From Microlunatus panaciterrae (GTDB lineage: Bacteria; Actinomycetota; Actinomycetes; Propionibacteriales; Propionibacteriaceae): a DNA stretch of 64,000 bases. The translations under genes and the position numbers were made by a program. Numbering within the stretch: the first letter of the stretch is position 1; each line of letters starts with the position of its first letter. This document shows positions 35,891-44,494 of the stretch, piece after piece. A model generated the notes under the pieces. That model was not told where the DNA came from, made no database searches, and was given only the letters and a program-made list of their open reading frames with translations. The stretch covers positions 1,054,001-1,118,000 of the forward strand of contig NZ_JAFBCF010000001.1 in assembly GCF_016907535.1 (NCBI RefSeq). Reading direction: 5' to 3'.

Positions 35891-38128
35891 TTGACCACGA
35901 CTGCTGCCACACCGGCGGTGGCGGACCCCACCGGTCCCACCATTGCCACGCACTGCCCCTACTGCGCGCTGCAGTGCGCCATGACCCTGGCTGGGCCACA
36001 GGCCGAGGTATCAGGCCGCGACTTCCCCACCAACAAGGGTGGTCTGTGCCAGAAGGGCTGGACCAGCGCCACCGTGCTGCGGGCGCCGGACCGCCTGACG
36101 ACGCCGCTGATCCGCGGCCGCGACCACGAGCTGCACCCGGCCAGCTGGGACCGGGCCCTCGCCCTGATCGCCGAGCGGATCACCGCCACCAAGGCGACGT
36201 ACGGTCCGGATGCCGTGGCCGTCTTCGGCGGCGGCGGGCTGACCAACGAAAAGGCCTACACCCTCGGCAAGTTCGCAAGAACCGCGATCGGCACGGCCAA
36301 CATCGACTACAACGGTAGGTTCTGCATGGCCAGCGCGGCCGCCGCCGCCAACCGCGCCCTCGGCGTGGACCGCGGGCTGCCGTTCCCGCTGGCAGACCTG
36401 GCCGGCGCCCAGGCGATCCTGCTGCTCGGCAGCAACCTGGCCGAGACGATGCCGCCGGCTGTGCAGCATCTGGCCGGCGTACGTGGGCAGGGCGGACTCA
36501 TCGTCGTTGACCCGCGCCGCAGCGCCACGGCTCGGCTGACCGCCGACGGTGCTGGGATCCATCTCCAACCCGCACCGGGAACCGACCTGGTGGTACTGCA
36601 GGCTCTGCTGCACGTGGTCTTCGCCGAGCGGCTGGCCGACGAAAGCTACCTGGCCCAGCGGACCTCGGGCGTCGAGCAGGTCCGCCGGTCGGTCTCCACC
36701 TGGTGGCCGGAGCGGGCCGAGCAGGTCTGCGGGATCAACGCCGAGACGCTGCGTACGGTGGCTCGCCGGCTGGCCGCCGCCAGCCCCGCACACGGCGGCC
36801 GGGGTGCGATGATCCTGTCCGGTCGCGGCGTTGAGCAGTCCACCCAGGGGACCGACACGGTCACCGCGGCCATCAACCTGGCGCTGGCCCTCGGGCTACC
36901 CGGCCGGGCAGCCAGTGGCTACGGCGCGATCACCGGTCAGGGCAATGGACAGGGTGGCCGCGAGCACGGCCAGAAGGCCGACCAGCTTCCCGGTTACCGC
37001 AGGATTGACGACCCCGCAGCCCGCGCCCAGGTGGCTGGCGTCTGGGGAGTGGACCCCGAGACGCTGCCGGGCGTCGGGCTGCCGGCGGTGGAGCTGTTGC
37101 GCCGGCTCGGCACCCCCGAAGGACCGAAGGTGCTGTTGGTGCACGGCAGCAATCTGCTGGTCAGCGCACCCAACGCCGGCCGGCTCCGTGACCGGCTGGC
37201 GGCGCTGGACCTGCTGGTGGTCAGCGACTTCGTACCGTCGGAGACCGCACTGCTGGCCGACGTCGTGCTGCCGGTCACCCAGTGGGCCGAGGAGGAAGGC
37301 ACGATGACCTCCCTGGAGGGCCGGGTCATCCGGCGCCGACGCGCCATCGACCCGCCGCCCGGGGTCCGCTCGGAGCTGGACATCCTGGCCGAGCTGGCCC
37401 GACGGCTGGAGTCGGAGGTCGACCTCGAGACCGGCCCGGCGGCGGTATTCGACGAGCTGGCTCGTGCCAGTGCCGGCGGTCCCGCGGACTACAGCGGTCT
37501 CAGCCACGCCCGGTTGGACCTGGAGCCGGACCTCTTCTGGCCCTGCCCGGCCACCGGACCCGCTGGCTCGCAGCATCCCGGCACAGCGCGGCTGTTCACC
37601 GACACCTTCCCGACCGCGGACGGCCGGGCCCGAATGATCGCCGTGGACCATCGAGGGCCCAGTGACGATGTCCGCCCCGACGCGCCGATCTACCTGGTGA
37701 CCGGCCGCGTGCTGCAGCACTACCAGTCAGGGGCCCAGACCCGGCGGGTCCCCGAGCTGGCGAAGGCCTGCCCCGGCCCGTACGTGGAAATGCACCAGGC
37801 GCTGGCCGACCGGATCGGCGTCGTCGAGGGAGAGCTGGTGGTGCTGACCAGCAGTCGGGGTGAGGTCACGGCGGCGGCCCGGCTGACGAGCAACATCCGC
37901 ACCGACACCGTCTTCATGCCGTTTCACTGGAGCGGTGCCGGCAGCGCCAACCTGGTGACGACCGATGCAACCGACCCGATCTCGGGGATGCCCGAGTTCA
38001 AGGTCTGTGCGGTGTCGATCTGCGCCTCCCGGCCGTCACAGCAGGCTGCCGACCCCGCCCCGCGCCGAAGCGGAGACTCGCTTTCTCCGGTGCCCGTTCG
38101 CGTCCTGATGGATGAGGAGAACAGATGA
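35891..38128 (+). CDS. nasA: Assimilatory nitrate reductase, molybdenum catalytic subunit
   Basis: 745 residues. N-terminal [4Fe-4S] site Cys22, Cys25, Cys29 and Cys53 (HCPYCALQC ... GLCQKG); the molybdenum-ligand Cys of NGRFCMASA is Cys145; molybdopterin domains run to about 590 and a dinucleotide-binding domain to the end (MPFHWSG). No signal peptide, so it is cytoplasmic and assimilatory. I take the TTG at 35891, with GAGG 6 bases upstream; no ATG exists before the first cysteines. Overlaps the next gene by 4 bases. Confidence 0.93.
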   Translation: MTTTAATPAVADPTGPTIATHCPYCALQCAMTLAGPQAEVSGRDFPTNKGGLCQKGWTSATVLRAPDRLTTPLIRGRDHELHPASWDRALALIAERITATKATYGPDAVAVFGGGGLTNEKAYTLGKFARTAIGTANIDYNGRFCMASAAAAANRALGVDRGLPFPLADLAGAQAILLLGSNLAETMPPAVQHLAGVRGQGGLIVVDPRRSATARLTADGAGIHLQPAPGTDLVVLQALLHVVFAERLADESYLAQRTSGVEQVRRSVSTWWPERAEQVCGINAETLRTVARRLAAASPAHGGRGAMILSGRGVEQSTQGTDTVTAAINLALALGLPGRAASGYGAITGQGNGQGGREHGQKADQLPGYRRIDDPAARAQVAGVWGVDPETLPGVGLPAVELLRRLGTPEGPKVLLVHGSNLLVSAPNAGRLRDRLAALDLLVVSDFVPSETALLADVVLPVTQWAEEEGTMTSLEGRVIRRRRAIDPPPGVRSELDILAELARRLESEVDLETGPAAVFDELARASAGGPADYSGLSHARLDLEPDLFWPCPATGPAGSQHPGTARLFTDTFPTADGRARMIAVDHRGPSDDVRPDAPIYLVTGRVLQHYQSGAQTRRVPELAKACPGPYVEMHQALADRIGVVEGELVVLTSSRGEVTAAARLTSNIRTDTVFMPFHWSGAGSANLVTTDATDPISGMPEFKVCAVSICASRPSQQAADPAPRRSGDSLSPVPVRVLMDEENR

Positions 38129-39696
38129 CCACCCGAATCGTCGTCGTCGGACACGGCATGGTGGGTTCCCGCTTCGTCGAGGACCTCCTCCGCCGGGACC
38201 ACGACCGTCAGTACGACATCACCGTGCTCGGCGCGGAGGGCTACGAGCCGTACAACCGGGTGCTGCTGAGCGACGTAGTGGCGGGCCGGGTCGAGGTCAC
38301 GGGGCTGGTGCTGCCTGGCGCCGCCGATGAGCGGGTCCGGGTGCTGCGTGGAGTGGGAGCGCGCCGGATCGACCGGCGGGCGCGGCTCGTGGTGGCCTCC
38401 GACGGCAGCAGGCACGCCTATGACCGGCTGGTGCTGGCCACCGGCTCCCGGGCCCGGATTCCCGACCTGCCTGGCCTGGAGCGGCCCGGCGACCCGACCG
38501 CCGGAGACCTGCCTGGACTGCCCGCCGGCATCCACCCGCTCCGCACCCTCGACGATGCGCGCGAGATCGTGGCGGCCACCGTCAACGCCGGCATCGCCGT
38601 CGTCCTCGGTGCCGGCGTGCTCGGCCTCGAGGTGGCCTGCGGACTGGCCAGGCGCGGCCTGCAGGTGACGGTCATCCACGGCAATCCGACACCGATGGAC
38701 CGGCAGCTGGACACCGGGGCAGGGCAGACGGTGGCCGCCTCGCTCACCGGGATGGGCATCCAGCAGCGCATGTCGGCAAAGATCGACGAGGTGCTCGTCT
38801 CGGACGGGAGGCTGGCCGGGATCCGGCTGGTCGGCGGTGAGCAGGTTCCGGCCGAGCTGCTGGTGCTCGCCTGTGGCACCGAGCCGGAAACCCGGCTGGC
38901 CGCCGACGCCGGCCTCGCCGTGGGCCGAGGGGTGATCGTGAGTGAAGCGCTGTCCAGTCCGACGGACGACAACGTCTTCGCCATCGGCGACTGCGCCCAG
39001 CCGCCGGAAGGTTCGTCGGGGCTGATCGCCCAGGGCTGGGACCAGGCCCGTCAGCTGGCCGCCAGACTGACCCGGACTGCCCACGCGACCTCGGCAGCGG
39101 CACCGCGCAATGATGTCGTCCGGGTCAAGGCTCACGGTCTGGAGGTGGTCGCGATGGGTGTCTGCGGTGAGCGCCGAGTGAACGACCCGACCCACCGCAC
39201 CCTTCGGTTGAGCGATCCCGACCAGGGCCGACATCTGGAGGTGGTGGTGGCGGGCGGCCTGCTGGTCGGCGCCACCTGCGTGGGCTCGCCGGCCGTCGGT
39301 GCGGACCTGGTCTCGGCCTTCACCCGCGGTACGCCCGTTCCGGCCGACCCGGCCCAGCTGCTGATCCGCTCACTGGCGCCGGCCGCAACCCCGGCGACCT
39401 CACCGACCCACATTCCCGACCGGGCCACCATCTGCAACTGCAACGGCGTGCGCAAGAAGGACATCGTCTCGGCCTGGCGGTCTGGCGCCCGCGCGGTCTC
39501 GGAGGTGGCCTGTGCCACCCGGGCGACAACCGGCTGTGGCACCTGCACCAATGCGGTCTGCGGCATCGTCGACTGGCTCGCCAGCGTCGACCCGCAGCCG
39601 GACGAATCGCCCTCACATCCACGCTCCGAACGGGGTGAGCAGGGTGTTACACCCGGGAAACACCACCTGCACACAGCGGAAATCACGGCTGGTTAG
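38125..39696 (+). CDS. FAD-dependent oxidoreductase with BFD [2Fe-2S] domain (nitrate reductase electron-transfer subunit)
   Basis: 523 residues. FAD motif VVVGHGMVGSRFVE (5-18), NAD-binding GAGVLGLEVACGLARRG, and a C-terminal BFD-like iron-sulfur domain with Cys437, Cys439, Cys471 and Cys474 (ICNCNG ... GCGTC). The arrangement resembles the N-terminal part of NirB and NasB of Bacillus. ATGA overlap with nasA points to electron supply from NAD(P)H. The last ~20 codons also contain the nirB promoter, and the stop codon is part of the nirB -10. Confidence 0.88.
   Translation: MTTRIVVVGHGMVGSRFVEDLLRRDHDRQYDITVLGAEGYEPYNRVLLSDVVAGRVEVTGLVLPGAADERVRVLRGVGARRIDRRARLVVASDGSRHAYDRLVLATGSRARIPDLPGLERPGDPTAGDLPGLPAGIHPLRTLDDAREIVAATVNAGIAVVLGAGVLGLEVACGLARRGLQVTVIHGNPTPMDRQLDTGAGQTVAASLTGMGIQQRMSAKIDEVLVSDGRLAGIRLVGGEQVPAELLVLACGTEPETRLAADAGLAVGRGVIVSEALSSPTDDNVFAIGDCAQPPEGSSGLIAQGWDQARQLAARLTRTAHATSAAAPRNDVVRVKAHGLEVVAMGVCGERRVNDPTHRTLRLSDPDQGRHLEVVVAGGLLVGATCVGSPAVGADLVSAFTRGTPVPADPAQLLIRSLAPAATPATSPTHIPDRATICNCNGVRKKDIVSAWRSGARAVSEVACATRATTGCGTCTNAVCGIVDWLASVDPQPDESPSHPRSERGEQGVTPGKHHLHTAEITAG
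39646..39683 (+). promoter_or_regulatory. GlnR box upstream of nirB
   Basis: GTTAC (39646-39650), GAAAC (39657-39661), TGCAC (39668-39672) and GAAAT (39679-39683), each separated by exactly 6 bases: the gTnAC-n6-GaAAc-n6-gTnAC-n6-GaAAc pattern known for GlnR. The first pair is a perfect match. It overlaps the end of the upstream gene. Confidence 0.72.
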
Positions 39697-39699
39697 CGT
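39694..39699 (+). promoter_or_regulatory. Putative -10 element of leaderless nirB
   Basis: TAGCGT, 7 bases before the ATG at 39707. Its first three bases are the stop codon of the preceding gene. Confidence 0.55.
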
Positions 39700-39706
39700 C
39701 ATGGGC

Positions 39707-42310
39707 ATGAGCAGCGCACCGAACTCCCCCGGATCCCATCCGACCGGGAAGCACCTCGTCGTCGTGGGTGGCGGCATGGTCGCCCAACGGCTGGTCGAGG
39801 CCCTGCGCGCACGGGACACCGGCAACGTCTGGCGCATCACCGTCGCCTCTGAGGAGGCGGCGTTGCCCTACGACCGGGTCGCGCTGACCAGCTTCTTCTC
39901 CGGCCGGACACCGGCGGACCTGGCCCTCGGCGACGTCACCCTGTGGGACGACCCGTACGTCCGGCTGGCCAGCGAAGTTGCCGCCACCGCCATCGACCGG
40001 CAGTCCCAGACCGTGACGCTGGCCGACGGGACGGTCGAGAGCTACGACCACCTCGTGCTGGCCACCGGGTCGTACGCGTTCGTGCCACCGGTGGACGGCG
40101 CCGACCTGCCGGGCGTCTTCGTCTACCGCACCGTCGAGGACGTGGCCGCGCTGCGCGACTGGGTGCAGGAGCTGAACGACCGGCTGGACCGACCGGTACG
40201 CGGCGCCGTGGTCGGCGGCGGACTGCTCGGTCTGGAGGCCGCCGGAGCCCTGCAGGCGCTGGGCGCCGACAGCACAGTGATCGAGTTCGCGCCGCGGCTG
40301 ATGGCGCTGCAGGTCGACGAGGGCGGCGGTCAGGCGCTCAACCGGCTGATCACCTCCCTCGGCATCGCCGTCCGGACCGAGACCGCGACCGCTCGACTGG
40401 TCGCCGACGGGTCAGGACCGGTGTCGCGGATGGAGTTCGCCGACGGCGACCAGCTGGACGTGGATGTGGTCATCTTCGCCACTGGCGTACGGCCGCGGGA
40501 CGAGCTGGCCGGCGAAGCGGGTCTGCCGCTCGGGCCGCGCGGCGGTGTCGTCGTCGACGAGGCCTGCCGCAGCCTCGACGAGCACGTCTCCGCCATCGGC
40601 GAGGTCGCCTGCATCGAGGGGCGTTGTCTCGGACTGGTCGCCCCCGGCTACACGATGGCCGAGGTCGTGGCCGACCGACTGCTGGGTGGCCAGGCCACCT
40701 TCCCGGGGGCCGATCTGTCCACCAAGCTGAAGCTGCTGGGTGTCGACGTGGCGAGCTTCGGCGACGCCTTCGCCACCACCCCCGGTGCCCTCGAGGTGGT
40801 GTTCGCCGACCCGGTCGCGGGCGTCTACAAGAAGCTGGTGCTGTCGGACGACGCACGGACCCTGCTAGGTGGGGTTCTGGTGGGTGACGCCAGCGCGTAC
40901 GCCTCGCTGCGCCCGATCGTCGGCCGTGAGCTCAATGGCGACCCGAGCGCCTACCTGCTGCCGGAGGGGTCGGCGCCGGCGCCGGGCGGCGACCTCCCCG
41001 ACGATGCCGGCGTCTGCTCCTGCAACAACGTCTCGGCCGGAGCGATCCGGTGTGCCGTCGCCGAGGGCGACTGCGCGGATCTGGCCGGCGTGAAGGCCTG
41101 CACCAGGGCCGGCACGAGCTGTGGCTCCTGTCTGCCGCTGGTCAAGCGGCTGGTCACCGATGAGCTGCAGAAGTCGGGGGTGACGGTCAGCAACGCGCTC
41201 TGTGAGCACTTCGAGCTGTCCCGGGCGCAGCTGTTCGACGCCGTCCAGGTGACCGGACTGCGTTCGTTCTCCGAGATCGTCACCCGGCACGGCCAGGGTC
41301 GCGGCTGCGACATCTGCAAGCCGGTGGTGGCCTCCATCCTGGCGTCGCTCGGCAGCGGTCACATCCTGGCCGGTGAGCAGGCGGCCCTGCAGGACACCAA
41401 CGACCACGTGATGGCCAACCTGCAGAAGGACGGCAGCTATTCGGTGGTCCCCCGGATTCCCGGTGGTGAGATCACCCCCGAGGGCCTGCTGGTCATCGGG
41501 CAGGTGGCCAAGGACTTCGGGCTCTACACCAAGATCACCGGTGGTCAGCGGATCGACCTCTTCGGTGCAAGGATCGAGCAGTTGCCGCACATCTGGCGCC
41601 GGCTGGTCGAGGCCGGCTTCGAGTCCGGCCACGCCTATGGCAAGGCGCTGCGCACGGTGAAGTCGTGTGTCGGCTCCACCTGGTGCCGCTACGGTGTGCA
41701 GGACTCGGTCGGGTTGGCGATCGCCCTCGAACTGCGCTACCGCGGTCTGCGGTCGCCGCACAAGATCAAGCTGGGCGTCTCCGGCTGTGCCCGCGAATGC
41801 GCCGAGGCCCGCAGCAAGGACGTGGGCGTGATCGCGACCGACAACGGCTGGAACCTGTACGTGGGCGGCAACGGCGGTTTCACCCCGCGTCATGCCCGGT
41901 TGCTGGCCGAGGACCTCGACACCGAAACGCTGGTCCGCACCATCGACCGGTTCCTGATGTACTACGTCCGCACCGCGGACCGGCTGCAGCGCACCGCGCC
42001 ATGGATCGAGGAGGTCGAGGGCGGCCTCGACGGGGTCCGCAGCGTGGTGCTCGAGGACTCACTCGGCATCTGTGCCGATCTCGACCAGGCGATGGCTGCC
42101 CACGTGGAGCACTACTCCGACGAGTGGGCCGATGCGCTGGACGACCCGGAGAAGCTGCGCTGGTTCTCCTCCTTCGTCAACGCCCCCGAGGAGGCCGACC
42201 CGTCGTTGGCCTACGTCAACGAGCGCGGGCAGGCCCGCCCCGCCACCCAGACCGAACGCCAGCAGAGCGCTGTGCTGATCGCCGGAACTACTTTGGAGGT
42301 ACGTCAATGA
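39707..42310 (+). CDS. nirB: Nitrite reductase (NADH), large subunit
   Basis: 867 residues, reducing nitrite to ammonia with six electrons. FAD/NAD domains (about 15-420), a BFD-like [2Fe-2S] domain with Cys437, Cys439, Cys472 and Cys475, and the sulfite/nitrite reductase part whose siroheme-[4Fe-4S] ligands are Cys654, Cys660, Cys694 and Cys698 (CVGSTWC, CARECA). The ATG at 39707 is preferred over one 6 bases earlier because of the 7-base spacing from the -10. Overlaps nirD by 4 bases. Confidence 0.96.
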   Translation: MSSAPNSPGSHPTGKHLVVVGGGMVAQRLVEALRARDTGNVWRITVASEEAALPYDRVALTSFFSGRTPADLALGDVTLWDDPYVRLASEVAATAIDRQSQTVTLADGTVESYDHLVLATGSYAFVPPVDGADLPGVFVYRTVEDVAALRDWVQELNDRLDRPVRGAVVGGGLLGLEAAGALQALGADSTVIEFAPRLMALQVDEGGGQALNRLITSLGIAVRTETATARLVADGSGPVSRMEFADGDQLDVDVVIFATGVRPRDELAGEAGLPLGPRGGVVVDEACRSLDEHVSAIGEVACIEGRCLGLVAPGYTMAEVVADRLLGGQATFPGADLSTKLKLLGVDVASFGDAFATTPGALEVVFADPVAGVYKKLVLSDDARTLLGGVLVGDASAYASLRPIVGRELNGDPSAYLLPEGSAPAPGGDLPDDAGVCSCNNVSAGAIRCAVAEGDCADLAGVKACTRAGTSCGSCLPLVKRLVTDELQKSGVTVSNALCEHFELSRAQLFDAVQVTGLRSFSEIVTRHGQGRGCDICKPVVASILASLGSGHILAGEQAALQDTNDHVMANLQKDGSYSVVPRIPGGEITPEGLLVIGQVAKDFGLYTKITGGQRIDLFGARIEQLPHIWRRLVEAGFESGHAYGKALRTVKSCVGSTWCRYGVQDSVGLAIALELRYRGLRSPHKIKLGVSGCARECAEARSKDVGVIATDNGWNLYVGGNGGFTPRHARLLAEDLDTETLVRTIDRFLMYYVRTADRLQRTAPWIEEVEGGLDGVRSVVLEDSLGICADLDQAMAAHVEHYSDEWADALDDPEKLRWFSSFVNAPEEADPSLAYVNERGQARPATQTERQQSAVLIAGTTLEVRQ

Positions 42311-42711
42311 CGCTGCTCGATTTCGTCTCCCCCAGCGGCCAGGACGAGCCGACCTGGCAGCGGGTCTGTCGGCTCGACGACCTGGGGGCAGAGCGTGGGT
42401 CCGTCGCACTGCTCAACGGCCAGCAGGTCGCCCTGTTCCGGCTGCTGGACGGTGAGGTGTACGCCGTCCAACAGCTCGACCCGTACAGCGGCGCGTACGT
42501 CATGTCCCGCGGCATCGTCGGCAGCCGTGGAGATGCCCCGACCGTCGCCTCGCCGATGTACAAGCAGGTGTTCGACCTGCGCAACGGCTTCTGCCTGGAC
42601 CCGATGGGCAAGGAGCCGGTGCACCTGCAGACCTGGCCGGTGCGGGTCAGTGACGGCGACGTCCTGGTGGGGACTGGGTCGATGCTGCTGACCGTCGAGA
42701 GCGCTGCATGA
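42307..42711 (+). CDS. nirD: Nitrite reductase (NADH), small subunit
   Basis: 134 residues with a Rieske-like fold; the Cys/His cluster ligands are absent (for example ASPMYKQVFDLRNGFCLDP), as in all NirD subunits, so it carries no iron-sulfur centre. Assembles with NirB. ATGA overlaps on both sides (nirB and the siroheme gene) indicate a tightly coupled operon. Confidence 0.93.
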   Translation: MTLLDFVSPSGQDEPTWQRVCRLDDLGAERGSVALLNGQQVALFRLLDGEVYAVQQLDPYSGAYVMSRGIVGSRGDAPTVASPMYKQVFDLRNGFCLDPMGKEPVHLQTWPVRVSDGDVLVGTGSMLLTVESAA

Positions 42712-43226
42712 CCACCCTGTTGGGTATCGAGCTGTCCGGCCGCAGCGTGCTTATCGTCGGCGGCGGACCGGTCGCTGACCGTCGGGCTCGGGCAGCGCTG
42801 GACGACGGCGCCCGGGTCACGGTGGTGGCACCGGAGCTCGACGCAGGACTTGGCGGCTTGGCCGCGTCGGCGAAGGTGGACTGGCGCCCGCGTCCGGTCC
42901 GCCCCGAGGATCTGGACGGCGTCTGGCTGGTGCAGGCGGCCACCGACTCAGCCGAGGTGAACGCCGCCGTTGCCGATTGGGCCAGCGACCAGCGGGTGTG
43001 GTGCGTCAACGCTGGCAACGTCGAGCAGGGCAGTGCCCGGACACCGGCCACCGCACACGGGGACGACCTGCTGGTCGGCGTCGTCTCGGTCGGCTCTCCG
43101 GACCCACGCCGGGTGAGGGCGGTGCGGGACCAGCTGATCGTCCTGCTCCGCTCGGGGCGACTCGATCAACGCCGTCACCGGCGGCTCGACGGCCGCGCCG
43201 CCGGCAGGGAGCGACTGGCGTCATGA
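42708..43226 (+). CDS. Precorrin-2 dehydrogenase/sirohydrochlorin ferrochelatase (CysG N-terminal part only)
   Basis: 172 residues, the NAD-binding part of siroheme synthase: VLIVGGGPVADRRARAALDDGA (14-35), and SVGSPDPRRVRAVRDQL in the ferrochelatase region. It oxidises precorrin-2 and inserts iron. The methyltransferase half of CysG is missing and no separate gene for it is visible, so that step must be encoded elsewhere. Overlaps nirD and the next gene by 4 bases each. Confidence 0.87.
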   Translation: MTTLLGIELSGRSVLIVGGGPVADRRARAALDDGARVTVVAPELDAGLGGLAASAKVDWRPRPVRPEDLDGVWLVQAATDSAEVNAAVADWASDQRVWCVNAGNVEQGSARTPATAHGDDLLVGVVSVGSPDPRRVRAVRDQLIVLLRSGRLDQRRHRRLDGRAAGRERLAS

Positions 43227-44383
43227 CCGGCGGCGTCCAGGCCGCGCAGACGCACCCCCGGCGCATGTCGACAGCGGGAAACCAGGTGATGGCGGGATGT
43301 GTCGTGCTGATCACCGCAGACCGCCGCTCGGCGGAGCTGGCCGCAGCACTGACCCGGCGCGGCGCCTCGGTACGGCACGCGCCGGCGATCAGCATGATGC
43401 CGAACGCCGACGACGAGCCACTGTTGTCAGGCACCCGGGCACTGATCGACGATCCGCCGGACGTGGTCGTGGTGACCACCGGCATCGGGTTCCGCGGCTG
43501 GATTGAGGCGGCCGACGCGGCCGGCCTGGCCGACCAGCTGCTCGAGGTGCTGGGGTCGGCACGGATCGTCGCCCGCGGGCCCAAGGCGAGAGGCGCCATC
43601 CAGGCGGCCGGTCTGCAGGCTGACTGGGTGGCAGAGTCGGAGCTGTCGGCCGAGATCGCCGACGTGCTGCTGAGCGAGGGTGTGGCGGGGCTCCGGATCG
43701 CGGTGCAGCATCACGGCGCCGGCGCCGACGGGCTGGACGAGGTGTTCGAGTCGGCCGGCGCCGAGGTCGAGAGCCTGATCGTCTACCGGTGGGGCCCACC
43801 ACCTGATCCGGAGGCATTGCAGCTCTCGGTCCGCCAGGTTGCCGCCGGTGAGCTGGACGCTGTGGTGTTCACCTCCGCCCCCGGAGCGGAGGCCTGGCTG
43901 GCTGCAGCGGAGCAGGCCGGCTGTCTGGAGGGAGTGCTCAACCAGTTCAGCAGTGGCACCATCGCCGCCGCGGTCGGCCCCGTCACGGCCGGCCCGTTGG
44001 GGCGCCGTGGCGTGACACCGGTGGTTCCTGAACGCGGCAGGCTGGGCGCGCTCGTACGCACCCTTGTCGATCACTACGAACAGGCCCAGACGCTGGCTCT
44101 GGACACGGTGGCCGGCAAGCTCCAGGTGCGCCGCCAGATGGCGGTGCTGGACGGTCGCATCCTGCCGGTCTCCCCCAGCGGTGTCGCGGTATTGCGACTG
44201 CTGATGGCAACTCCGGGCGAGGTCGTTCCCCGGAGTGCCGTACTGAAGGCACTGCCCGGCGACTCGAAGGACCCGCACACTGCCGAGGTGGCAATTGCCC
44301 GGCTGCGCGAAGCCACCGGGCAGCGCAGCTTGATCAAGACCGTCGTCCGGCGGGGGTACCGGCTGCAGCTCAGGACTGACTGA
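43223..44383 (+). CDS. Uroporphyrinogen-III synthase fused to a winged-helix DNA-binding domain
   Basis: 386 residues. Positions about 20-275 form a HemD fold (VVTTGIGFRGW, VVFTSAPGAEAWL), and about 285-386 an OmpR/PhoB-like winged helix (ILPVSPSGVAVLRLLMATPGEVVPRS ... RLREATGQRSLIKTVVRRGYRL). Similar fusions occur next to nitrite reductase genes in mycobacteria. It may couple siroheme precursor supply to transcription; whether the HemD part is still catalytic is unknown. Last gene of the nitrate operon. Confidence 0.87.
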   Translation: MTGGVQAAQTHPRRMSTAGNQVMAGCVVLITADRRSAELAAALTRRGASVRHAPAISMMPNADDEPLLSGTRALIDDPPDVVVVTTGIGFRGWIEAADAAGLADQLLEVLGSARIVARGPKARGAIQAAGLQADWVAESELSAEIADVLLSEGVAGLRIAVQHHGAGADGLDEVFESAGAEVESLIVYRWGPPPDPEALQLSVRQVAAGELDAVVFTSAPGAEAWLAAAEQAGCLEGVLNQFSSGTIAAAVGPVTAGPLGRRGVTPVVPERGRLGALVRTLVDHYEQAQTLALDTVAGKLQVRRQMAVLDGRILPVSPSGVAVLRLLMATPGEVVPRSAVLKALPGDSKDPHTAEVAIARLREATGQRSLIKTVVRRGYRLQLRTD

Positions 44384-44494
44384 GCATCACCCCGGATCAG
44401 GCAGCGTGATCGACATCGGTATCAGGCCCCGGCCCGGCGATCTCCAACCAGCAAGAGGCGGGACAGTGGAGTCACGCCGGACTGGAGAACTGAA

